Source of the DNA: an uncultured Gammaproteobacteria bacterium
GTDB lineage: Bacteria > Pseudomonadota > Gammaproteobacteria > Rariloculales > Rariloculaceae
Reading direction: 5' to 3'
DNA: 11,712 nt
Assembly (NCBI GenBank): GCA_946887385.1
Contig: CAMPKU010000137.1
Location: forward strand, 1 to 11,712
A program made the position numbers and the translations under genes. This document shows, piece by piece, positions 1 to 6,036 of the stretch. The number at the start of each line of letters is the position of its first letter. The first letter of the stretch is position 1. The notes under the pieces were generated by a model. That model worked only from the letters and a program-made list of their open reading frames with translations. It did no database searches and had not been told where the DNA came from.

Positions 1-1224
1 ACCCAAGAGCGGGAGCCGAACCTGACAAAGACGCAACGCCTCGGCTTGTTGATCGCGCTGGCGGCCGCATGGCTGCCGCCATGGGCGCAGGCCCACGAGG
101 TTCCGAGCGACGTAACCGTGCGCATGCTCGTGCGTCCCGAGGGCGACCGCGTGCGTCTGCTCGTGCGGGCGCCGCTGGAGGCGATGCAGGACATCAACTT
201 CCCGACGGTCGGGCCCGGCTACTTGGACGTGCCGCGCGCGCAGACGCAACTTCGCGACGCCGCGCAGCTCTGGCTGGCGAACAACCTCGAGGTCTACGAA
301 GGCGAACGGCGCCTGCCGCTCGAGATTGCGGCCGTGCGCGCGTCGATCCCGAGCGATCGCTCGTTCGCCGCCTACGACTCCGCGCTCGCGCACGTGCGCG
401 CTGCTGCGCTGCCGGCGGGCCTCGATTTACCGTGGCAGCAAGCGCTGCTCGACGTGGAGCTCGAAGCGCCGATCGAGTCTTCGAGCTCGCTCTTTTCGCT
501 GCGTCCGCGCACCGAGCGGCTTGGCATGCGCGTGGTTAACGCCGTGCGCTTCATCGGCGCTAACGGCGTCGAGCGGGTGTTTCAGATCGAAGGCGACGCG
601 GGCGTCGTGGCGCTCGATCCGCGCTGGCACCAGTCGATGCTCAGATTCCTGGTGCAGGGCTTCGAGCACATTCTCGACGGCGCGGATCATCTACTGTTCT
701 TGCTGTGCCTCGTCGTGCCGTTCCGGCGGCAACTGCGCGCGCTCGTGTGGATCGTCACGGCATTCACGGCCGGCCATTCCGTAACGTTGATCGCGTCGGC
801 TTACGGCTTGGCGCCGAGTGGGCTGTGGTTTCCGCCGCTGGTGGAGACGCTGATTGCGCTGTCGATCTTGTACATGGCGATCGAGAACGTGGTCTTCGCG
901 AACCCGCGCTCGCGCTGGCCGATCGCGTTCGGTTTTGGGCTCGTGCACGGCTTCGGCTTTTCGTTTGCGCTGCAGAACACGCTGCAGTTTGCCGGCGACC
1001 ACGTGCTCACGTCGCTTTTGTCGTTCAACGTGGGTATCGAGCTCGGGCAGCTGCTCGTGCTCGTGCTCATCGTGCCGGCTTTGAACGTGCTGTTTCGCTA
1101 CGTCGACGCGCGCGTTGGCGGCATCGTGATCGCCGTCATCGTGGGCCACACGGCGTGGCATTGGCTCGATGAGCGCTTCACGGCGCTCGGCGCGTTCTTC
1201 GGCGGCCTGCCGTGGCAGGGCTAA
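1..1224 (+). CDS. HupE/UreJ_2 family membrane protein, 5' end outside window
   Basis: Predicted multi-pass inner-membrane protein with a secreted N-terminal half. The reading frame is open from base 1 to the TAA at 1222-1224. A TTG at 46 could begin it, but the residues just before (KTQR, bases 28-39) give the positively charged start of a signal peptide that ends near WAQA-HEV, so the true start is a CTG at 22 (after a GGGAG-like stretch) or, more likely, upstream of the window. About 200 residues of periplasmic domain follow, then six or seven hydrophobic segments from about base 640. The first carries HILDGADH (667-690), matching the HX5DH signature described for HupE nickel/metal permeases; later histidines lie in AGHSVTL, LVHGFGF and VGHTAWHW. 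The family (PF13795-like) is often found away from hydrogenase or urease genes, as here, so metal transport is inference. It converges on the VOC gene with overlapping stops. Confidence 0.85.
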   Translation, partial: TQEREPNLTKTQRLGLLIALAAAWLPPWAQAHEVPSDVTVRMLVRPEGDRVRLLVRAPLEAMQDINFPTVGPGYLDVPRAQTQLRDAAQLWLANNLEVYEGERRLPLEIAAVRASIPSDRSFAAYDSALAHVRAAALPAGLDLPWQQALLDVELEAPIESSSSLFSLRPRTERLGMRVVNAVRFIGANGVERVFQIEGDAGVVALDPRWHQSMLRFLVQGFEHILDGADHLLFLLCLVVPFRRQLRALVWIVTAFTAGHSVTLIASAYGLAPSGLWFPPLVETLIALSILYMAIENVVFANPRSRWPIAFGFGLVHGFGFSFALQNTLQFAGDHVLTSLLSFNVGIELGQLLVLVLIVPALNVLFRYVDARVGGIVIAVIVGHTAWHWLDERFTALGAFFGGLPWQG

Positions 1225-1613
1225 GCCTTCGGCGGCTGATAGAGCTGAATCCGATTGCCGCAGGTATCGAGCAGCACGGCGATGGTCACGGGCCCTGCCG
1301 GTGTAGGCGGAGTCGTGAACTCGACGTCGCGCTCGCGTAGCCGGTCGTGCTCCGCCTTCACGTCGTCCACCTCGAATGCCGTGGCCGGAATGCCCTGCTC
1401 CAGCAGCGCCTGCTGATAGGTGCGCGCCGCAGGATTGGCGTTCGGCTCGAGCGAAAGCTCGGTATCGCCGCCGTCGGCGGAACGCACCGTGAGCCAACGG
1501 TACTCGCCGACCGGGATGTCCTTGGATTTTACGAACCCGAGCACATCGGTGTAGAACCGCAGCGCCTTCGCTTGGTCGTCGACGAAAATCGAGCACAGCT
1601 TGATCCGCGGCAT
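1221..1613 (-). CDS. VOC (glyoxalase/bleomycin-resistance fold) family protein
   Basis: A 130-aa single VOC-fold protein, the usual size for this family. It opens with MPRIKLCSIFVDDQAKALRF, the beta strand and helix typical of VOC proteins, continues through FYTDVLGF and a GIPATAFEVDDV strand (about residues 74-86), and closes with GNRIQLYQP, the C-terminal strand where metal-dependent members often carry a Glu; here it is Gln (Q123), and no obvious His/Glu metal set is visible. Enzyme activity is therefore uncertain; binding or sequestering a small molecule is possible. The start ATG at 1613 is supported by GAGGG seven bases upstream. The frame stays open upstream into the AraC gene, but that extension is arginine-rich noise. 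The gene follows the AraC-type gene on the same strand after 50 bp, suggesting one operon. Its TAG (1221-1223) overlaps the hupE TAA. Confidence 0.88.
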   Translation of the reverse strand: MPRIKLCSIFVDDQAKALRFYTDVLGFVKSKDIPVGEYRWLTVRSADGGDTELSLEPNANPAARTYQQALLEQGIPATAFEVDDVKAEHDRLRERDVEFTTPPTPAGPVTIAVLLDTCGNRIQLYQPPKA

Positions 1614-1620
1614 GACAGAG

Positions 1621-1625
1621 CCCTC
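1621..1625 (-). promoter_or_regulatory. Ribosome binding site of the first VOC gene
   Basis: GAGGG on the minus strand, seven bases before the ATG at 1613. It fixes the start of the VOC gene and argues against the longer frame that runs back through the AraC gene. Confidence 0.6.
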
Positions 1626-1628
1626 GCT

Positions 1629-1653
1629 GAAAATAAATCCGTCCCCAATTTCG
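1629..1653. repeat. Candidate dispersed AT-rich motif between AraC and VOC genes
   Basis: The 50-bp gap between the AraC stop and the VOC start contains, on the minus strand, GGGGACGGATTTATTTTC preceded by CGAAATT. Its base composition is strikingly more AT-rich than the surroundings. From memory, motifs of the form GGGGACAGAT/GGGGACGGAT followed by a T-rich tail recur between genes in many proteobacteria, sometimes near REP-associated (IS200-like) transposases. Only one copy lies in this window, so calling it a repeat is inference. Confidence 0.3.
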
Positions 1654-1663
1654 CGAAGTTTAG

Positions 1664-2107
1664 CTAGCGGGCGGGTGGGTCGCTTCTCGAAAAGTAGGGC
1701 GGTTCGCTCCACGCGGCGGCCATGAGCGGCAGGCAGTGCGGCGCCAACCGCGAGCGGCGCGCGGGCTCGTCGAAGCGCTGCAAGCGCTTGCGGAAATTGA
1801 GCGGCGATTCGCCGCAGCGGAGTCGGAACAGGCGGCTGAAGCTGCCGAGGCTCGAGAAGCCCACGGCCATGCAGACCTCGGTGACGGTGAGGGCGGTGGT
1901 GGCGAGCAGCCAGCGGGCGCGCTCGAGGCGCGCGTGGATGCGCGTCTGATGCGGCGTGTCGCCGAACGCCGCCTGGTAACGCAGAATGAATTGCGAGCGC
2001 GACAGGCAGCTCGCCTTCGCGAGCGACGCGACGGTGACGTCGGCATCGAGATCGAGGAGCGCCGCGCGCGCCCGGCACATGCGGATCAACAGGTCTTGAG
2101 TCAACAT
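1664..2107 (-). CDS. Stand-alone AraC-type HTH transcriptional regulator
   Basis: A 147-aa protein consisting almost only of an AraC/XylS DNA-binding domain. The first helix-turn-helix is at about residues 26-48 (VASLAKASCLSRSQFILRYQ, then AAFG), and the second at about 74-98 (LTVTEVCMAVGFSSLGSFSR, then LF), including the AVGFSSLGSFSRLF signature of the family. AGESP-type closing residues appear as CGESPLNFRK. There is no N-terminal ligand-binding domain; family members are usually about 250-300 aa. The roughly 40-residue C-terminal tail (DEPARRSRLAP onwards) is not recognisable. Start is ATG at 2107; only a weak ribosome site precedes it. The gene is divergent from the DUF5916 gene and lies 50 bp before the VOC gene. 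Small AraC proteins next to VOC proteins are a recurrent pairing, so it probably controls the VOC gene, itself, or the divergent gene; no ligand can be inferred. Confidence 0.85.
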   Translation of the reverse strand: MLTQDLLIRMCRARAALLDLDADVTVASLAKASCLSRSQFILRYQAAFGDTPHQTRIHARLERARWLLATTALTVTEVCMAVGFSSLGSFSRLFRLRCGESPLNFRKRLQRFDEPARRSRLAPHCLPLMAAAWSEPPYFSRSDPPAR

Positions 2108-2271
2108 GGCACTGCTCGGCGCATCGCCACCATATTGGCGTTTGTACCCGCCTCCGGCAGCGCCGGCAATGGCTTCGCAAAACTCAAGAGCCTGGAAGGC
2201 GCGGCCGTTGCGCCATTGAGAAGCCGCTTCGGGTATCGTTCGCGCATTCTTGAGCCGGCGATTAGAAATCG
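2108..2271. promoter_or_regulatory. Divergent intergenic region, AraC gene / DUF5916 gene
   Basis: This 164-bp gap must contain the promoters for both divergent genes. An inverted repeat CGCCA-N6-TGGCG lies at 2125-2140, starting 18 bases upstream of the AraC start codon, and could be an operator or a leader hairpin. I could not find a convincing -35/-10 pair at normal spacing on either strand, so no promoter coordinates are given. Confidence 0.45.
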
Positions 2272-4575
2272 ATGCAACAGAGTTTTCGCTTGCGTTCGGT
2301 GCTCAGGCGCGTTGCGCTGGCGGCCGCGGCGCTCGGCTGCGGGCTCCACGCGCCGGTGGCGCAAGAGGCCGCGCCCCGCGATCCCGGCCAAAAGTCCGTG
2401 CACATCGCGCGAACCGCCACTCGCCCTGTCATCGACGGCGTGCTCGACGACGCCGTCTGGGCCAACGCGGCGCGTATCGACGACCTGCATCAGGTGAATC
2501 CCGTCGAGTACGCAGCGCCGTCGGAGCGCACCGAGATCTTTCTGCTTTACGACGACGACGCGCTCTACGTGGGCGCGCGCCTCTACACGCCGCCCGGCGA
2601 GATCACTGCGAATATCATGCGGCAAGGGGCGTCGATCACGCTGGAAGACTCACTGTTCGTGACGCTCGATCCGTTCAACACGCAGCGCAGCGGCTATTTC
2701 TTCGGCTTGAACGCGCACGGCGTGCGCTTCGACGGTCTCTATCGCAACGTCTCCGAGTTCTACAGCGACTGGGATAGCATCTGGTTCGCCGGCGCGCAGC
2801 GGTTCGAGGGCGGCTGGACGGCCGAGTACGAGATCCCGTTCAAGTCGCTGTCGTTCGATCCCGGCAGCGACACGTGGGGACTCAACTTCTCGCGCAGCCT
2901 GGAGACGCGCAACGAGGACATGGCGTGGGTGTCGCGCAACCGGCGCTGGGATCCGAGCACGGCGGGCCGTATGACGGGGCTGTCCGGCGTGAACCAGGGC
3001 GTTGGGCTCGACATCGTCCCGAGTGTGAGTCTGGTGAACCGCCGTGCCTTGAACACCGACAACCCACTCACCGTGCTCGTCGAGCCCGATATCGATTCGT
3101 CCGACGACGAGGTCGAGCCTTCGTTGGATCTTTTTTACAAGCTCACCCCGCAGTTGAACGCCTCGCTCACGCTCAACACGGATTTTTCGGCTACCGAGGT
3201 CGACGACCGCCAAGTGAATCTCACGCGCTTCGGCCTGTTCTTCCCCGAGAAGCGCGACTTTTTCCTGCGCGACTCCGATATCTTCGAATTCGGCCGCATC
3301 GGTGCGTCGGACGGCACGGGCGCACTGAGCAACGCCGAGCGGCAGAACGCGCGGCCGTTCTTCTCGCGGCGCATCGGCTTGGGGGCGTTCGGCGAGCCCG
3401 TCGATCTCAACTATGGCGGCAAGGTGAGCGGGCGAGTAGGCCGCTTCGAGCTCGGAGCGCTGTCGATTCGCCAAGACGAGAACCCGAGCGCGGCCGTCGA
3501 CGACACGACCCTGTCCGTGGTGCGCGCAAAGGCAGGGATCGGCGGAGAGTCGACGATCGGCGCCGTGTTCACGGACGGCGATCCGCTGAACGCCCGCGAC
3601 AACTCGCTCGCGGGCTTCGACGTGCTGTATCGCAACTCGCGCTTACCGGGCGGCCGCACGATCGAAGTGGGTGCGTGGTACCAGACAACGGAGACCGCGT
3701 GGCTCGCCGGCGAAGCGCCGAATCCCTTGGCCCCGGACGAAGAAGATTCCGCCACCGGCTTCGGCGTATCGATTCCGAGCAACAACAAGTTTCGCGGCGC
3801 GTTCTCCACGCGGCGAGTGGAGGCCAACTTCAACCCAGCCCTCGGCTTCACGAGCCGCACCGACATCCAAGACTACTCGGGTCAGATCGCATACACGCAT
3901 CGGCCGGCGTCGGGCCGCTGGCAATCGCTCTTCTTCAACCTCGACGGCCAACGCATCGAAGGCTTGGACGGGCGATTGCAGTCGCAGCAAATTGGGCTTA
4001 CGCCGCTCCAGGCGCACACGCGCCAGAACGACATGCTGTACCTGCGCTCGAACTTCGAGAAAGAAGTGCTTCACGTGCCGTTCGAAATTCGGCCGGACGT
4101 GTTCATTCCCGTCGGCGACTATTCATTCTCCGATCATGGCATCGAGTTCGGCTTCTCGGCGCACCGCCGCTTCTCGGGCCGCATTGCGCGCACCGACGGC
4201 GGCTTCTACAACGGCGGTCGCGTGCGCACCTTCGGCAATTTCACGTGGGCGGCATCGCCGCGATTTCGCACCGGCGTGGGCTTCAATATCCAAGAAATCG
4301 ACTTGCCGATGCTCGGCGGCAAATTTTCGACGCGCATCATCAACACCACGTTCGACGTGGTGTTCTCCTCGCGGCTGTCATGGACGAATCTGATCCAGTA
4401 CGACAACGTCAGCGAGGTCATGGGCCTCAACCTGCGGCTGAACTGGATCCCGCAGGCCGGTCGCGAGCTGTTCTTCGTCATCAACCACAACATGCAGGAT
4501 TTCGACGAAGACAACCGCTTCCACTCGCTGACGAGCGATTTGGTCGCCAAGGCGAGCTATACGTTTAGATTCTAG
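2272..4575 (+). CDS. DUF5916 protein with N-terminal CBM9-like domain, probable outer-membrane barrel
   Basis: A 767-aa exported protein. Residues 1-31 look like a signal peptide (RLRSVLRRVALAAAALGCG, cleavage near PVA-QEA). Residues about 43-205 resemble a CBM9-like beta-sandwich: RPVIDGVLDDAVWANAARI, then SERTEIFLLYDDDALYVGAR, then WTAEYEIPFKSLSF. From about residue 230 the DUF5916 region begins; its hallmark is NLTRFGLFFPEKRDFFLRDS (about 315-335). The rest alternates polar and aromatic residues and ends in KASYTFRF, with a C-terminal Phe as in outer-membrane beta barrels. Family members are widespread in Gram-negatives and their function is not established; carbohydrate or other ligand binding at the surface is inference. 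Start ATG 2272 has a weak ribosome site, but the signal peptide supports it. The gene is divergent from the AraC gene and ends 19 bp from the convergent PIN toxin gene. Confidence 0.9.
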   Translation: MQQSFRLRSVLRRVALAAAALGCGLHAPVAQEAAPRDPGQKSVHIARTATRPVIDGVLDDAVWANAARIDDLHQVNPVEYAAPSERTEIFLLYDDDALYVGARLYTPPGEITANIMRQGASITLEDSLFVTLDPFNTQRSGYFFGLNAHGVRFDGLYRNVSEFYSDWDSIWFAGAQRFEGGWTAEYEIPFKSLSFDPGSDTWGLNFSRSLETRNEDMAWVSRNRRWDPSTAGRMTGLSGVNQGVGLDIVPSVSLVNRRALNTDNPLTVLVEPDIDSSDDEVEPSLDLFYKLTPQLNASLTLNTDFSATEVDDRQVNLTRFGLFFPEKRDFFLRDSDIFEFGRIGASDGTGALSNAERQNARPFFSRRIGLGAFGEPVDLNYGGKVSGRVGRFELGALSIRQDENPSAAVDDTTLSVVRAKAGIGGESTIGAVFTDGDPLNARDNSLAGFDVLYRNSRLPGGRTIEVGAWYQTTETAWLAGEAPNPLAPDEEDSATGFGVSIPSNNKFRGAFSTRRVEANFNPALGFTSRTDIQDYSGQIAYTHRPASGRWQSLFFNLDGQRIEGLDGRLQSQQIGLTPLQAHTRQNDMLYLRSNFEKEVLHVPFEIRPDVFIPVGDYSFSDHGIEFGFSAHRRFSGRIARTDGGFYNGGRVRTFGNFTWAASPRFRTGVGFNIQEIDLPMLGGKFSTRIINTTFDVVFSSRLSWTNLIQYDNVSEVMGLNLRLNWIPQAGRELFFVINHNMQDFDEDNRFHSLTSDLVAKASYTFRF

Positions 4576-4594
4576 TTCGCGTTGTGCGAGGCGC

Positions 4595-5020
4595 TCATGT
4601 CGGCTCCCAATCCGTGAGTTGCACGATCCGCCCGACAAGCGCTCCCGCCGCAAGATACCGCAGGTCAGCCGTCACGAGCGTGGCGTCCGTCGTTTCGAGC
4701 GCCACCGCGTGGTACAGCGTGTCGAAGAGGTGCTGTCGCAGATCGATTGCAAGGCGGCAGGCCCGTTCCAGGATCGCCGGTCCTTCCTCGGTGGGAAGCT
4801 CGAGCGCAGCCAGCATCGCGATGTCATCCACAGCCGTTGAAGGGCTCAGCCTGGCCAACACCGCGCCTACTTCTATCAACCAATGTGCCGGCTGCACGAT
4901 CCGCTCGCGGCTTTCGAGCGCCCAAGCCATGAGCCGCTCTGCGTGTGTCGTCTCCGCCTCGCGGGTAGGGTCGATGAGCAGCCACTTGACGACGACGCTG
5001 GCGTCAACGACGAGAGTCAC
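4595..5020 (-). CDS. vapC: PIN-domain toxin, VapC-like ribonuclease
   Basis: A 141-aa PIN-domain protein, the normal VapC length. The acidic metal-binding residues of the fold are in place: D6 in VVDASVVVKW, E50 in PAHWLIEVGAVL, D100 in LFDTLYHAVAL and D119 in ATLVTADLRY. VapC toxins are Mg2+-dependent endoribonucleases that cut tRNA or rRNA and are neutralised by the antitoxin encoded just upstream; the RNA target cannot be read from sequence. The start is GTG at 5018-5020, overlapping the antitoxin stop by 4 nt (GTGA), which implies translational coupling and supports this start. The gene converges on the DUF5916 gene with a 19-bp gap. All four acidic residues are intact, so the toxin looks functional. 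The symbol is by family, not by a specific orthologue. Confidence 0.9.
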   Translation of the reverse strand: MTLVVDASVVVKWLLIDPTREAETTHAERLMAWALESRERIVQPAHWLIEVGAVLARLSPSTAVDDIAMLAALELPTEEGPAILERACRLAIDLRQHLFDTLYHAVALETTDATLVTADLRYLAAGALVGRIVQLTDWEPT

Positions 5021-5250
5021 GGACGGCCAGCGGCGCGTGCACGCCTCACGGGCTCGTCCCCGACTGTCGGTCGGCGGCGGCGATCGTCGGTAAGGCGCCG
5101 GAACAGCACGGCGCGCCGCTTCGCGAGCTCGGCCTCGGCTACAGCTCTACGCATCAATTCAGCGATCACGGCGCTTTTGTTCTGATCCTTGAACGCCTTG
5201 TCGAACGCCTTTTTGACGTCTTCGGGCACACTGAAGTTAACGGTGGCCAT
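5017..5250 (-). CDS. vapB: Ribbon-helix-helix antitoxin partner of the PIN toxin
   Basis: A 77-aa protein with a ribbon-helix-helix layout: a short strand TVNFSVP (residues 3-9), helix A about 10-22 (EDVKKAFDKAFKD) and helix B about 25-40 (KSAVIAELMRRAVAEA). Such proteins dimerise, bind a palindromic operator through the strands, and use the C-terminal part to block the toxin. The tail here (residues 46-77) is very arginine-rich, RRRRPTVGDEPVRRARAAGR, which is unusual for the toxin-wrapping segment and worth noting. The start ATG at 5250 is preceded by a weak GAG, and a 9+9 bp inverted repeat sits eight bases upstream, consistent with autoregulation. The stop overlaps the toxin GTG. Assignment rests on the fold pattern plus the toxin neighbour; the exact antitoxin class (VapB, CopG-like) is not certain. 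Confidence 0.82.
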   Translation of the reverse strand: MATVNFSVPEDVKKAFDKAFKDQNKSAVIAELMRRAVAEAELAKRRAVLFRRLTDDRRRRPTVGDEPVRRARAAGRP

Positions 5251-5258
5251 GGCACTCG

Positions 5259-5279
5259 ATTGTTGAAGATTTCAACAAT
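5259..5279. promoter_or_regulatory. Candidate autoregulatory operator of the toxin-antitoxin operon
   Basis: Perfect inverted repeat ATTGTTGAA-GAT-TTCAACAAT, nine-base arms with a three-base spacer, ending eight bases before the antitoxin ATG. Ribbon-helix-helix antitoxins typically bind such palindromes over their own promoter. The AT-rich arms stand out in GC-rich DNA. No clear -35/-10 pair was found around it. Confidence 0.65.
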
Positions 5280-5280
5280 T

Positions 5281-5485
5281 GTACGCGTAGCAATGGTCCG
5301 CGGTCATCCCTCCCTTTCCGGCCCAATGTGCGACTTTCGCGCGCGAGTTGTCGCCGATCTGGCGTCCGATCTTCACGGGTGTCGAATTTTGGCGCCCCTG
5401 TTCGACTAACCACCACAGGCCGTCGGGGTTGCCGCTAAGGCGCCCCGAGGCCAAGCGTCACAATCGAGTAGAGAGGTACTGCGCC
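5281..5485. other. Gene-poor stretch between toxin-antitoxin operon and second VOC gene
   Basis: About 205 bp with no gene I can support. A 60-codon frame on the minus strand (5454 to 5272) has no recognisable motif and no good ribosome site, and it runs into the antitoxin operator. A plus-strand frame continues upstream of the VOC start, but that extension is unlike the family. The stretch holds an octamer GGCGCCCC twice (5391-5398 and 5439-5446) and a hairpin-forming segment around 5423-5447 (CGGGG ... CCCCG) without a following T run. It must contain the promoter of the VOC gene. Confidence 0.4.
5471..5476 (+). promoter_or_regulatory. Ribosome binding site of the second VOC gene
   Basis: GAGAGG lies nine bases before the ATG at 5486. 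It decides this start over the in-frame ATG at 5348, whose added 46 residues do not resemble the family. Confidence 0.65.
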
Positions 5486-5980
5486 ATGAGCAAGCCCACC
5501 CCGCAAAAGATCGTTCCGCATCTGTGGTACGTGCGCGAGGCCGAAGAAGCCGCGCGGTTCTATGCCAGCGTGTTTCCGGATTCGCGTGTTAACCGCGTGA
5601 CGGCCATGCCCGCCGAATCGCCGAGCGGACCCGCAGGCTCCGTTGTGGTCGTCGAGTTCACGCTGTGCGGTCAGGCGTTCATGTCGATCAGCGCCGGCCC
5701 GCACCACGAGTTCAACGACGCCGTCTCGTTTCTCGTCAATTGCGACTCGCAAGCCGAGCTCGATCGCTATTGGAACGCGCTACTCGAGAACGGCGGCAAG
5801 CCGCAGGCGTGCGGTTGGATCATCGACAAATATGGCCTGCGCTGGCAGATCGTGCCCACCGTGCTCGGCGAGATGATGGTCGACAAGGACCCGGCCAAGG
5901 CGAAGCGCGCGACCGAAGAGATGTTGCGGCAAGTGAAGCTCGACATCGCGAAGCTCGAAGCCGCGTTCAACGGCCGCTAG
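5486..5980 (+). CDS. VOC family protein, PhnB / 3-demethylubiquinone methyltransferase-like (PF06983)
   Basis: A 164-aa protein of the VOC superfamily, in the branch annotated PhnB-like or '3-demethylubiquinone-9 3-methyltransferase domain'. Characteristic stretches are PHLWYVREAEEAARFYASVF (11-30) followed by PDS, SISAGPHHEFNDAVSFLVNC (67-86), DRYWNALLENGG (93-104) and CGWIIDKYGLRWQIVP (109-124). The methyltransferase name is historical; most members have no proven reaction, so none is claimed. The C-terminal 35 residues are a charged helix (KDPAKAKRATEEMLRQVKLD). The gene stands alone, convergent with tetR after 56 bp, and is unlike the first VOC protein in this window in sequence and length, so it is not a recent duplicate of it. 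Confidence 0.88.
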   Translation: MSKPTPQKIVPHLWYVREAEEAARFYASVFPDSRVNRVTAMPAESPSGPAGSVVVVEFTLCGQAFMSISAGPHHEFNDAVSFLVNCDSQAELDRYWNALLENGGKPQACGWIIDKYGLRWQIVPTVLGEMMVDKDPAKAKRATEEMLRQVKLDIAKLEAAFNGR

Positions 5981-6005
5981 CGCCGGCGTCGCTGGACTGG
6001 ACTAG

Positions 6006-6020
6006 CGCGATGCAATCGCG
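6006..6020. repeat. Short hairpin between convergent VOC and tetR genes
   Basis: Perfect stem CGCGAT-GCA-ATCGCG, six base pairs with a three-base loop, inside the 56-bp gap between two convergent genes. A bidirectional terminator would sit here, but there is no T run on either strand, so it does not meet the criterion for an intrinsic terminator. Confidence 0.3.
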
Positions 6021-6036
6021 GCGGCGACTTGCCCTG

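Noticed and set aside
691..1596. A 301-codon antisense frame across the end of hupE and the VOC gene
   Set aside because: Plus-strand hupE and minus-strand VOC frames both show real motifs; this frame gives only Arg/His-rich sequence.
1614..2180. Long in-frame upstream extension of the first VOC gene
   Set aside because: The extension overlaps the well-supported AraC gene and is Arg-rich noise; the ATG at 1613 has a good ribosome site and begins the VOC fold.
2874..4568. A 564-codon plus-strand frame inside the DUF5916 gene
   Set aside because: Arg-rich, no domain pattern; the DUF5916 frame has signal peptide, family motifs and a barrel-like C-terminus.
5423..5447. GC-rich hairpin considered as an intrinsic terminator
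   Set aside because: No T run follows on either strand, and it lies upstream of a gene rather than after one.
5348..5485. N-terminal extension of the second VOC gene from the ATG at 5348
   Set aside because: The added 46 residues do not match the family, whereas ATG 5486 has GAGAGG at proper spacing and starts just before the conserved PHLWYV region.
5281..5485. Possible integron attC site or insertion-sequence end
   Set aside because: No paired core sites, terminal inverted repeats or target duplications could be recognised; kept only as an unexplained stretch.
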